This document shows, in pieces, positions 37,742 to 45,693 of a DNA stretch of 64,000 nt. Position numbers and translations under genes: made by a program. Origin of the DNA: an alpha proteobacterium SCGC AAA536-K22 (GTDB lineage: Bacteria > Pseudomonadota > Alphaproteobacteria > Puniceispirillales > Marisalimonadaceae); the NCBI GenBank assembly GCA_000421325.1, contig ATWQ01000007.1, positions 1-64,000 of the forward strand. Reading direction: 5' to 3'. How positions within the stretch are numbered: the first letter of the stretch is position 1; each line of letters starts with the position of its first letter. The notes beneath the pieces were generated by a model, which was not told where the DNA came from, searched no databases, and worked only from the letters and a program-made list of their open reading frames with translations.

Positions 37742-39688
37742 ATGTACAATAATGTAGTGAGTTTGAAATATCCAAAAATTGTATTTATTCTTTTATGTTT
37801 AATTTTTGTTAACTTTTTAAATATTAATAAATGTTTTTCAAACGTCTTATCTTTAAATAATGCTTTAGATAATAACGAAATCTACAAATTTGTTAATTTT
37901 GAACTTTTATTTGGGAAAAAATCTAAAAGTAATCAATCTGAAATCTTACTAGGCTTAAAAGTTAATCTTTCACCAAAATGGAAAATATATTGGAGAAATC
38001 CTGGAGATGCAGGCTTGCCTCCAGAAATTAAATTTGATAATGCCAATAATATTAAATCTGTAAACCTTCTTTATCCAAATCCAGAAAGATTTAATTTTTT
38101 TGGGATAGAAACACTTGGTTATGAAAAAAAAGTAATTTTTCCTTTAAAAATTTTACTTAAAGAACAAAATCAAGTTATATCAGGTATTTTGGAATTTAAT
38201 GCTCAGGTTTGTTCTGACATTTGTGTGCCTGTAACTCATAAATTTAATTTAAATAAACTAAATTTTGGTTATGAGAATAAAATACAATTAGAGGAAATAA
38301 ATAGATATAAAAATCAAGTACCAAAGTTAGTAGAACAAGGCTTAGAGTTAATTTCATCAAATTTTGAAGAAAATTACTTAAAACTAACTTTTGATAATAA
38401 TTTAAATATAATACCATACGATATAATAATTGAAGATGGTAATGGATACATTTATCCTAAGCCAGACTACTCTTTTAAAGAAAATTTGTTTAATTTATCA
38501 ATAAATCTTAAAAATAAAAAAGATTATAACTTAAGCGTCTTAAAATTTACTTTCCTTAGCGATAATTCAAGTTATGAAGCATCAATTACCAATTTAACAA
38601 CAGTTAATCATATTAATAACTCCTTGGGTGTTAAAATTTTATTAATATCTTTTATAGGTGGATTTATCCTGAATTTTATGCCATGTGTCTTACCTGTATT
38701 ATCTCTAAAAATGATCCAATTAGTCAGCTTGAGCTCAAAAAGTAGAACAGTTTATAACAGGAAATTATTTTTCAATATATTAGGAATCCTAACTGCCTTT
38801 CTCTTACTAGGCATAATAACTTATTTCATAAAAGCCACTGGTAATCTGGTTGGTTGGGGTATACAATTTCAAAATCGGTATTTCCTTATCTTCATGATAA
38901 TATTAACATCTTTTTTTGCCTTAAATTTATTAGGAATATTCCATTACTTTTTACCTTCAAGACTTTTGTCAATTATGTCTTACAAGGGTGAAGGATTTAC
39001 AGAAGATTTTTTAACGGGAATGTTTTTAACGTTCTTGGCAACTCCCTGTACAGCACCTTTTGTTGGAACAGCTATAGGCTTTGCTCTCTCTGGAGGTACA
39101 ATTGAAATTTTTTCTATTCTTTTAATTATGGGATTTGGTTTGTCTTTCCCATTAATTTTATTTGGTTTATTTCCAAAAATTATATCATTTATACCTAAGC
39201 CTGGTAATTGGTTAATAATTTTTAAAAAACTCATGGCACTTTTGCTTTTAATAACCTCTTTATGGTTGATTAATGTTTTAGTAGAATTAGTCAGTAAAAA
39301 TTCTGAATTTTCTGATTCTAATTCCTCTAATAAATCAATAATTAATTGGAATATAAATGATGATTTTAATCTACCTAATGAATTAGTTAGAGAAGGTAAA
39401 ACTGTTTTTATAGATATTACTGCTGATTGGTGTTTAACCTGTAAAGTAAACAAATTTTTTGTTATTGATACTAAAGAAATTACAGAGCTTTTTAAGAAAA
39501 ATAATGTAAACGTTTTAAGGTTAGATTGGACAAAGCCAAATGAAAAAATTAAGCAATTTTTAGCTAAAAAAGGTCGCTATGGGATTCCTTTTAATGAAAT
39601 ATATAGCCCCATAATACCAAATGGCAAAATTTTTCCAGAACTTTTAACTCTTAAGGTTATTAAAGAATATTTAGATATAGCAAAATAA
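37742..39688 (+). CDS. DsbD/ScsB-like thiol:disulfide interchange protein
   Basis: Carries reducing power from cytoplasmic thioredoxin across the membrane. The order is a signal-like N-terminus, a periplasmic domain (about residues 35-290; WKIYWRNPGDAGLPPEI and CSDICVP cysteines), a membrane domain with the paired cysteines in MPCVLPVLSLKM and TPCTAPFVG, and a C-terminal thioredoxin-like domain with DWCLTCK. The length of 648 fits this family. It is followed by a peroxiredoxin, with which it may form a reducing chain. Full-length DsbD or ScsB naming depends on the N-terminal domain, which I cannot resolve. Confidence 0.88.
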   Translation: MYNNVVSLKYPKIVFILLCLIFVNFLNINKCFSNVLSLNNALDNNEIYKFVNFELLFGKKSKSNQSEILLGLKVNLSPKWKIYWRNPGDAGLPPEIKFDNANNIKSVNLLYPNPERFNFFGIETLGYEKKVIFPLKILLKEQNQVISGILEFNAQVCSDICVPVTHKFNLNKLNFGYENKIQLEEINRYKNQVPKLVEQGLELISSNFEENYLKLTFDNNLNIIPYDIIIEDGNGYIYPKPDYSFKENLFNLSINLKNKKDYNLSVLKFTFLSDNSSYEASITNLTTVNHINNSLGVKILLISFIGGFILNFMPCVLPVLSLKMIQLVSLSSKSRTVYNRKLFFNILGILTAFLLLGIITYFIKATGNLVGWGIQFQNRYFLIFMIILTSFFALNLLGIFHYFLPSRLLSIMSYKGEGFTEDFLTGMFLTFLATPCTAPFVGTAIGFALSGGTIEIFSILLIMGFGLSFPLILFGLFPKIISFIPKPGNWLIIFKKLMALLLLITSLWLINVLVELVSKNSEFSDSNSSNKSIINWNINDDFNLPNELVREGKTVFIDITADWCLTCKVNKFFVIDTKEITELFKKNNVNVLRLDWTKPNEKIKQFLAKKGRYGIPFNEIYSPIIPNGKIFPELLTLKVIKEYLDIAK

Positions 39689-39751
39689 ATCTATTTAAAA
39701 TTATTTATATTTGTTTATTGTATGGATAATCATTAAAAGTAAGGAGTTTTT

Positions 39752-40231
39752 ATGTCTATAGGTTTAGGAGATAGTTTTCCCCCAGGAACTTTTCTTTTAA
39801 AAGATCATGAAGGTGTTAAGCATGTAAGTACTGAAGAATACTTTAAATCGAAAAAAGTAGTACTATTTGCATTACCAGGTGCCTTTACTCCTACTTGTTC
39901 TGCTAAACATCTACCAAGTTATATAAAAAATCGTGAACTGATTATAGAAAAAGGTATATCCGTAGTTGCTTGTATGGCAGTTAACGACCCTCATGTCATG
40001 CTTGCCTGGGGAGAAGCTAATGGAGTAGTCGGGAAAATAGATATGCTTTCAGACACAGACTGTTCAATTTCAGAATCGTTAGGATTAGATATGGATTTTG
40101 GAAAAGTTATGGGACGTAGGTCAAGAAGGTTTTCTATGGTCGTTGATAATAATATTATAATTAGATTATTTGTTGAAGAGGTAGGGGCTTTTGAAGTTTC
40201 TTCGGCTGAGAATATGTTAAAACATTTGTAA
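39752..40231 (+). CDS. Peroxiredoxin, Prx5/AhpC-TSA type
   Basis: Reduces peroxides through a cysteine thiol. The peroxidatic cysteine is Cys49 in GAFTPTCSAKHLPSY. The rest follows the Prx5 pattern: CMAVNDPHVMLAWGEA and DTDCSISESLGLDMDF. Cys75 and Cys100 (approximate) could act as resolving cysteines. The length of 159 is normal. A strong AAGGAG site lies before the ATG. It converges with rnhA, only 4 bases apart. Confidence 0.94.
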   Translation: MSIGLGDSFPPGTFLLKDHEGVKHVSTEEYFKSKKVVLFALPGAFTPTCSAKHLPSYIKNRELIIEKGISVVACMAVNDPHVMLAWGEANGVVGKIDMLSDTDCSISESLGLDMDFGKVMGRRSRRFSMVVDNNIIIRLFVEEVGAFEVSSAENMLKHL

Positions 40232-40235
40232 TCCC

Positions 40236-40670
40236 CTAACATAATTCATTCATAGCGTTTACGGCTAACTGATCTGCAATTTCATTATAGTGATCACCTG
40301 AATGTCCTTTAACCCAAAACCATTTGACTGAATGAATTTTCACATATTTGTCTAATTCTATCCACAAATCCTTATTAGCAACTGGTTTCTTGTTTGCAGT
40401 TTTCCATCCGTTTTTTTTCCAATTAAAAATCCAAGAATTTATCCCATTTTTTACATACTGAGAATCAGTATACAAAGCTATATTGTGGGGCTTTACAATT
40501 GCTTTTAAAGCTTCAATTGTAGCGGTTAACTCCATTTGATTATTTGTTGTTAATTGATTAGATCCTGATAAATATTTTTCTTCCTTAGCGTATATTAATA
40601 TAGCACCCCATCCACCTTTACCTGGATTACCTGAACATGCCCCATCTGTATAAATAGTAATTTCATTCAT
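40236..40670 (-). CDS. rnhA: Ribonuclease HI
   Basis: Degrades the RNA of RNA-DNA hybrids. The catalytic carboxylates are all present: Asp9 ([10 protein letters not shown]), Glu47 (QMELTA), Asp69 (YTDSQYV) and Asp133 (IADQLA), with His123 in the loop KGHSGD. The length of 144 is typical. It overlaps thrB by 4 bases and is the last of the minus-strand run ispH-thrB-rnhA. Confidence 0.97.
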   Translation of the reverse strand: MNEITIYTDGACSGNPGKGGWGAILIYAKEEKYLSGSNQLTTNNQMELTATIEALKAIVKPHNIALYTDSQYVKNGINSWIFNWKKNGWKTANKKPVANKDLWIELDKYVKIHSVKWFWVKGHSGDHYNEIADQLAVNAMNELC

Positions 40671-41653
40671 AACTGGGAATTTGCCTCATAATTTATTTTT
40701 TCAACCACTTTTCTAAAGTATTTTAATTTATTTATGTATTCATTTGGGTTTTTAGGTAGAACATTTGCATCTTTTGGAGTGTTTACCCAGTCATATAATC
40801 TTGTAAGCAAAAACCTTATAGAGGCCGCCTTAGATAAAAGGGGTAGATAAAAAATTTCATTAGCGCTTAGTTTTCTTTGAGTATTGTATCCGTCTAGTAA
40901 ATATTGATATTTTTCTTGGTTAAAAACATTATCATTGTCAAAACACCAAGCGTTTGTTGCTATAGCTAAATCATAGGCCAAAATATCTGTACAAGAAAAG
41001 TAAAAATCTATAACACCCGATACTTTATTTTCATGAAAAAATACATTATCAGGAAACATGTCCGCGTGAATAAAACCTTTTGGCAAATTTAATGGCCAAA
41101 ACTTTACACAGCAATCAAAAGCATCTTGTATTTTTTTTAAAATGTTAGGTTCAATTCTATTCAAAACTTCATTAGGAATAGTAACATAACATTCTTTAAT
41201 AAGATTTTGCCATCCATTTATTGAAAGGGAGTTTTTCCTTTTAAAATAGTAATCCTCAGTTTTGATATGCATAGAGGCCATTTTAGACCCTACTTTATAA
41301 CAGTCTTCTATTGTTATTTTAGTTTTAGATTTTCCTTGTAAATAATTTACAATAATAGCAGGTTTTCCAAGTAATTCTTGAAGATAATTATCTTTTGTAT
41401 CACCGATTGGTCTTGGACAAAAAAAATCTTTTTTACTAAGATGTATCATTGCACTTATAAAGAATGGTAAATCTCTTTTGTTAACTCTCTTTTCAAAAAT
41501 AGTAAGTATAAATTCACCACTGGTAGTTTTTATACGAAAATTACTATTTTCTATTCCTTCTGTAATTCCAGTAAATGAAATTAATTTGCCAATTCTATAT
41601 AGTTTTAAAAAGTCAGATAGTTGTTCGTCATTTAAACTAGTATAAACTGCCAA
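40667..41653 (-). CDS. thrB: Homoserine kinase, ThrB type II (APH fold)
   Basis: Phosphorylates homoserine for threonine synthase. The aminoglycoside-phosphotransferase-like fold is recognised by the start [28 protein letters not shown], the catalytic segment [13 protein letters not shown] (HxDxxxxN) and GVIDFYFSC. The length of 328 is normal. It is 17 bases downstream of ispH and overlaps rnhA. It complements thrC at 34438-35862. Confidence 0.95.
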   Translation of the reverse strand: MAVYTSLNDEQLSDFLKLYRIGKLISFTGITEGIENSNFRIKTTSGEFILTIFEKRVNKRDLPFFISAMIHLSKKDFFCPRPIGDTKDNYLQELLGKPAIIVNYLQGKSKTKITIEDCYKVGSKMASMHIKTEDYYFKRKNSLSINGWQNLIKECYVTIPNEVLNRIEPNILKKIQDAFDCCVKFWPLNLPKGFIHADMFPDNVFFHENKVSGVIDFYFSCTDILAYDLAIATNAWCFDNDNVFNQEKYQYLLDGYNTQRKLSANEIFYLPLLSKAASIRFLLTRLYDWVNTPKDANVLPKNPNEYINKLKYFRKVVEKINYEANSQL

Positions 41654-41670
41654 TTCTGTATCCTAATTTC

Positions 41671-42624
41671 TTATCTTAATATTTTAGGTAAATTAAATTT
41701 TACATCTTCTTTTGTAACTTCATGATCAATGAGATTAACGTCAAAATCTTTTTTTAGTTTTGTTATCAAAACTTGGACTAAAGTTTCAGGAGCTGAAGCG
41801 CCAGCTGTTAATCCAATATTAGGAGACGTTTTAGGATTAAAATTATTTAAAAATATATCTAATTTTTCTTCATTAGGAATTAAAATAGCTTTTTTAACAC
41901 CTTGTGACAATGCTACTTCTACTAAGCGAACTGAGTTTGAAGAATTTTCTGCCCCTATTACCAAAATATAATCACATATTTTTGACATTGATTTCACAGC
42001 CGACTGTCTATTTGTAGTCGCATAACATATATCTTCAGAGCTTGGTCCCTTAATTTTAGGAAACCTCTTTTTTAATATATTTAAAATTTTGCTGGTATCA
42101 TCTAATGATAAAGTTGTTTGTGTAGCAAAAGCTAAATTGTCAGGATTAGAAACTTTTACTTTATTTGCGTCTTCTTCTGTTTCAATTAATGTAATACTAT
42201 CTTCAGGTACTTGTCCCATAGTGCCTATCACTTCAACATGATTTTTATGTCCTATTAAGAGAACGTGTCTACCTATATTATAATGACGTATTGTCTCATT
42301 ATGAACTTTAGTGACTAATGGGCAGGTAGCATCAATTGATATCATTTTTCTTTCTTTAGCTTCATTAACAACAGATTTAGCAACACCATGTGCAGAGAAT
42401 ATAATAGGTCGATCTATAGGTGCTTCTTTAACCTCATCTACAAAAATAGCACCAATTCTTGCTAATGAATTCACAACATCTTTATTATGTACTATCTCAT
42501 GTCTAACATAAACTGGAGCGCCAAATTTTTTAATAGACTCTTCAACTATTTTTACAGCTCTGTCGACACCAGCGCAAAAACCTCTAGGAGAAGCTAAATA
42601 TAAATTTATTTTTTGTTTCTTCAT
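41671..42624 (-). CDS. ispH: 4-hydroxy-3-methylbut-2-enyl diphosphate reductase
   Basis: Last step of the MEP isoprenoid pathway, producing IPP and DMAPP with a 4Fe-4S cluster. The three cluster cysteines are Cys17 (SPRGFCAGVDRA), Cys101 (DATCPLV) and Cys200 (ICYATTNRQ). The segment TAGASAPETLV near the C-terminus is typical. The length of 317 is normal. Its products feed the carotenoid, ubiquinone and haem O genes of this window. Confidence 0.97.
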   Translation of the reverse strand: MKKQKINLYLASPRGFCAGVDRAVKIVEESIKKFGAPVYVRHEIVHNKDVVNSLARIGAIFVDEVKEAPIDRPIIFSAHGVAKSVVNEAKERKMISIDATCPLVTKVHNETIRHYNIGRHVLLIGHKNHVEVIGTMGQVPEDSITLIETEEDANKVKVSNPDNLAFATQTTLSLDDTSKILNILKKRFPKIKGPSSEDICYATTNRQSAVKSMSKICDYILVIGAENSSNSVRLVEVALSQGVKKAILIPNEEKLDIFLNNFNPKTSPNIGLTAGASAPETLVQVLITKLKKDFDVNLIDHEVTKEDVKFNLPKILR

Positions 42625-42709
42625 AATCTACTTTTGATGTATTACATTGATTACGTCAATAAAGATTAATCTTGTTTTAAAGTTTTTTTATGCTTAAAGG
42701 TAATTATTA

Positions 42710-43138
42710 ATGGTTAAATTTATTATCCTTTGTTTTTTTCTTATTCTAAATGGTTGTTCAACTCTTAAAAAAAATGTTGTTGGTTGTCCTACAGTAATAG
42801 CACCCAAGAAGGCCGCTGAAGTTGTAGTAAAATCTGAAAATAAATTACCTGTTTATATTGGTTTTAGAGGTATAAAATCATTCTGTACTACAGACAATAA
42901 TAATATTGAAATGGAAATTTCAGTCAATGTCCGAGCTATTAGAAAAGACACTAAAATTGAGGACTTTGTTCCTGTAAATATTTCATTAGTTTCAACTGAT
43001 TTGAATAACAAGGAATATGACAGAGATGATTTTACATATTCGCAGTTTTTATTGAAAGGTAGTAAAATAGTCGATAGAGCAACAATTTTGTATATAAAAA
43101 TACCTAATCGCGGACAAGTTTATCTAGGCCTGAGATAA
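42710..43138 (+). CDS. Putative lipoprotein of unknown function
   Basis: I do not recognise a named family. The 142-residue protein has a lipoprotein signal with lipobox LNGC (Cys16). Two further cysteines (CPTVIAP and SFCTT) could pair. The mature part looks like a beta-rich domain of about 110 residues. It is divergent from ispH and its stop abuts the atpF stop with no gap. A ribosome binding site AAAGG precedes the ATG. Probably attached to the outer membrane or inner-membrane periplasmic face. Confidence 0.7.
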   Translation: MVKFIILCFFLILNGCSTLKKNVVGCPTVIAPKKAAEVVVKSENKLPVYIGFRGIKSFCTTDNNNIEMEISVNVRAIRKDTKIEDFVPVNISLVSTDLNNKEYDRDDFTYSQFLLKGSKIVDRATILYIKIPNRGQVYLGLR

Positions 43139-43624
43139 TTAAACCAAAAGGGAAGATTTAATTTCATTAGATGATTTAGTAATTAAGTTTACGTTTTCTT
43201 TTTTATCAATATTATCTTCTATATATATTTTTGAAGATTCTATTATAACCTTGCCAGTTATTTTTTTAATACTTTTTATTGCATCTGTTTCTAATGCTAT
43301 TATCTTTTGCTTAGCTTGTTCTTCTTTTCTTTTTATTAGATCTGAAGATTTGGAATAAGCTTCTTCTTGTATCTTTTTTGCATTTTCTTTTGCGTCACGA
43401 ATTATATTTTCGGCTTCTTCCGAAACTTGTTTTTGGGTTTGTAACGATTTTCTAAGTTCCTCTAAAGCCTCCTCTTTAAGAGATTTAGCTTCATTTAGTT
43501 CATTATGAATTAGCAAGGATCTATTATCTAAGATGGATACTATTGCGTTACTCGCTTTTTTCCAAATTAAGGCAATGAATATAATAAATGCTACTGCAAC
43601 CCAAGCTGTTTCATCAAAGTACAC
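43139..43624 (-). CDS. atpF: ATP synthase F0 subunit b
   Basis: Part of the peripheral stalk of the F-type ATP synthase. One N-terminal membrane helix (AVAFIIFIALIW, about residues 9-20) is followed by a long charged helical region typical of subunit b (about 130 residues). The length of 161 is normal. It is the last gene of the atpI-B-E-F'-F operon and lies one base downstream of atpF'. The F1 genes are not in the window, as usual for alphaproteobacteria. Confidence 0.93.
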   Translation of the reverse strand: MYFDETAWVAVAFIIFIALIWKKASNAIVSILDNRSLLIHNELNEAKSLKEEALEELRKSLQTQKQVSEEAENIIRDAKENAKKIQEEAYSKSSDLIKRKEEQAKQKIIALETDAIKSIKKITGKVIIESSKIYIEDNIDKKENVNLITKSSNEIKSSLLV

Positions 43625-43625
43625 T

Positions 43626-44210
43626 TTATTTCTCCGTTAATAAATTCTTAGAAGCCAGCTTTATTGCTTTCCTTATATTACTTTTATCATATTTTATATT
43701 AGTAAATTTTTTCACAATATTAGCTGTGATTTCCTCAGCAGAAGAAATAACTTCATTAATAACAATATTTTGTGTATGAAGTATTTTATTTTCTGCTTCT
43801 GAAACTTTCAATTCTAATTTAGCAGATATTTCTTTATCTTTTTTCTCAATAGTTTGTTTTGACTCCAATAAAGAATTAGAAATAATTTTTTGTGACTTTG
43901 ACCTAATATCTTCTTGATTTTTTATAATAGACTGTTTTATTTTTTCAGCTTCCTGATTTGAAGTTTTAGCTTTGACTAAATCATTCTGTATATTAGTTTC
44001 TCTAGAGTTTAAAATTGATTTTATATTAGGAGTTACCAAATATTTCATCAATATGAAACCTATTATTAGGGAAACGATTGACCAAAACATTAGAGATGGA
44101 TATGTATTGAGGTCTAATTGAGGAAGCCCTGTTTTTGCCTCTGAGGCAATAGCAATTTTAACATTTATAATCGCTATTGAAGTTAAAAATAATTTTATAA
44201 AAAATAACAT
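43626..44210 (-). CDS. atpF': ATP synthase F0 subunit b'
   Basis: The second, divergent b subunit found in alphaproteobacteria and photosynthetic bacteria. An N-terminal signal-like hydrophobic segment, then a longer membrane helix (LMFWSIVSLIIGFILMKYL), then a charged coiled-coil. The length of 194 is somewhat longer than subunit b because of the N-terminal extension. It follows atpE by 66 bases containing a hairpin, and precedes atpF by one base. Confidence 0.9.
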   Translation of the reverse strand: MLFFIKLFLTSIAIINVKIAIASEAKTGLPQLDLNTYPSLMFWSIVSLIIGFILMKYLVTPNIKSILNSRETNIQNDLVKAKTSNQEAEKIKQSIIKNQEDIRSKSQKIISNSLLESKQTIEKKDKEISAKLELKVSEAENKILHTQNIVINEVISSAEEITANIVKKFTNIKYDKSNIRKAIKLASKNLLTEK

Positions 44211-44230
44211 TTATTAATCTTTTAAACTAA

Positions 44231-44265
44231 ATTTTGCCTATAGCATTAAATACTACAGGCAAAAT
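44231..44265 (-). other. Hairpin between atpE and atpF', possible attenuator or mRNA stabiliser
   Basis: Read in the direction of transcription, ATTTTGCCTGTAG pairs with CTATAGGCAAAAT (13-bp arms, one G-T mismatch) around a 9-base loop, 12 bases after the atpE stop. Only a short T run follows. The c subunit is needed in many copies per complex, and such hairpins elsewhere protect or partly terminate the upstream message. The core GCCTGTAG is also the left arm of the proteorhodopsin terminator. Confidence 0.5.
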
Positions 44266-44276
44266 AATTTTATTAC

Positions 44277-44504
44277 TTAGAATGTAAATAATAGTAAAAG
44301 TGCAATAACAAGCGCAAATAATGCAACTGCTTCAGTTAAAGCAAAACCAAGAATCGCTATGCCAAAAACTTCATTTTTTGCAGCTGGATTTCGACCTACA
44401 GCTGTAACTAAAGAAGCAAAAATATTACCAATTCCAACTCCTACACCAGCTAGTGCTATAACAGCTAACCCGGCTCCTATTAATTTCGCGGCATCCATTT
44501 CCAT
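44277..44504 (-). CDS. atpE: ATP synthase F0 subunit c
   Basis: Forms the rotating proton-carrying ring. The 75-residue protein has two hydrophobic helices joined by the polar loop [10 protein letters not shown]. The ion-binding carboxylate is Glu58 in [10 protein letters not shown]. The glycine-rich first helix GVGVGIGN is typical. I see no sign of the extra polar residues that mark sodium-type rings, so proton coupling is likely. Flanked by atpB upstream and a hairpin then atpF' downstream. Confidence 0.97.
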   Translation of the reverse strand: MEMDAAKLIGAGLAVIALAGVGVGIGNIFASLVTAVGRNPAAKNEVFGIAILGFALTEAVALFALVIALLLLFTF

Positions 44505-44541
44505 TTTATTTTCCTTTCGTTAATTATAATTTAGTCATGAA

Positions 44542-45285
44542 TTAATGTAAATGTATTGCATCATGAAGATACATACATGTTAAAATGCTAAAAACGTAAG
44601 CTTGTAAAGCTGCAACTAAAAATTCAAGCCCAGTCAAACCTATAACTGCCATTAATGGTAAAATTGCTCCAACCTTTAAAAAACCACTAGCTGACCCCAT
44701 CATTATTATAAGACCAGCAAAAACCTTCATCATAGTATGACCGGCTAACATATTGGCAAATAACCTAACTGACAGGCTAATTGGACGAATAAAATAAGAA
44801 ATAATTTCTATTGGAATTAGCAATGGAGCCAAACCAATAGGTACACCTGATGGGAAGAAGAATGTAAAAAATTTAAATCCATGCTTGAAAAGTGCAATTA
44901 GTGTAACGCCTACAAAAACTATAGCAGCTAAAGTAAAAGTAACCGCAATTTGTGATGTAAAAGTATAACTATATGGGATCATGCCAAGTAAATTACCAAA
45001 TAAAATAAACATGAATAAGGTAAAAATAAATGGGAAATAAGCTTGACTCCCATTACCAGCATTTTCTTTAACCATGTTAGCAACAAAAAGATATGACATT
45101 TCAACAAGAGACTGAAATCTGTTAGGTACTAGGGCTTGTTTTCTAGCTCCAAAATATAAAAATCCTGCAGATCCTAGAATAGACAAGATCATAAATAATG
45201 ACGCGTTAGTAAAAGAAATATCTATGCCCATAATATTTAGGTTATATAAAACTTTAATTGTAAATTGTTCAACAGGTGAATTCAT
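44542..45285 (-). CDS. atpB: ATP synthase F0 subunit a
   Basis: Membrane stator that forms the two proton half-channels next to the c ring. The essential arginine is in the segment ISLSVRLFANMLAGH. The C-terminal helix GLEFLVAALQAYVFSILTCMYLHDA is typical. The length of 247 and the hydrophobic pattern are normal. It lies between atpI (19 bases upstream) and atpE. Confidence 0.97.
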   Translation of the reverse strand: MNSPVEQFTIKVLYNLNIMGIDISFTNASLFMILSILGSAGFLYFGARKQALVPNRFQSLVEMSYLFVANMVKENAGNGSQAYFPFIFTLFMFILFGNLLGMIPYSYTFTSQIAVTFTLAAIVFVGVTLIALFKHGFKFFTFFFPSGVPIGLAPLLIPIEIISYFIRPISLSVRLFANMLAGHTMMKVFAGLIIMMGSASGFLKVGAILPLMAVIGLTGLEFLVAALQAYVFSILTCMYLHDAIHLH

Positions 45286-45304
45286 GATTTTTCTTTATTA
45301 AATG

Positions 45305-45604
45305 TTAAAAATATCCGATTTTGAGGCCCTTGCCAGTAACAACTCTCCAAAGGTTTAATATTCCAGCAGCTCCACCTAGCAAAAAAAATAAGATTAAAAA
45401 CCAAGGGTTTGTATTTAACCACTTATCTAATGTCCAACCTATTCCTGCACCTACAAGTAAACCAGCTAGTAGTTCGGTAGCAACTCTAGAAAAGGTATTA
45501 ACTAAAGTCTGGTTATTGTAATTATTTTTGTTTTCGTTTCCTTTTTTTGCTAATGCATTATCTATTCTTGAATTCAAATTTTCATCTTTTTTAAATGAGC
45601 TCAT
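45305..45604 (-). CDS. atpI: ATP synthase assembly protein AtpI-like
   Basis: The 99-residue protein has a charged N-terminus of about 30 residues, then two membrane helices (LLAGLLVGAGIGWTLD and PWFLILFFLLGGAAGILNLWRV). This layout fits the AtpI/Atp synthase protein I family that helps assemble the c ring. It is the first gene of the operon. The upstream gap of 89 bases contains a good promoter. Confidence 0.88.
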   Translation of the reverse strand: MSSFKKDENLNSRIDNALAKKGNENKNNYNNQTLVNTFSRVATELLAGLLVGAGIGWTLDKWLNTNPWFLILFFLLGGAAGILNLWRVVTGKGLKIGYF

Positions 45605-45638
45605 TATATACTTTCAAATACAATGTATAAGCGTGCTT

Positions 45639-45667
45639 AAACTATTTTGACCTTACAAATAAGTCAA
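45639..45667 (-). promoter_or_regulatory. Promoter of the F0 ATP synthase operon
   Basis: On the minus strand, TTGACT (-35, at 45662-45667) and TAGTTT (-10, at 45639-45644) are separated by exactly 17 bases. The start would fall about 28 bases before the atpI ATG. The spacer includes GTCAA, which with the -35 TTGAC makes a small inverted repeat. No other strong candidate is present between smc and atpI. Confidence 0.5.
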
Positions 45668-45693
45668 GAGTTTACTTGAAAAAAATTCATTAT

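Noticed and set aside
38980-39453. Minus-strand 157-codon frame within the DsbD-like gene
   Set aside because: Antisense shadow; the plus strand carries the conserved cysteines.
39724-39738. Degenerate Fur-like site before the peroxiredoxin gene
   Set aside because: Matches only 11 of 14 defined positions with the right half broken; not convincing in AT-rich DNA.
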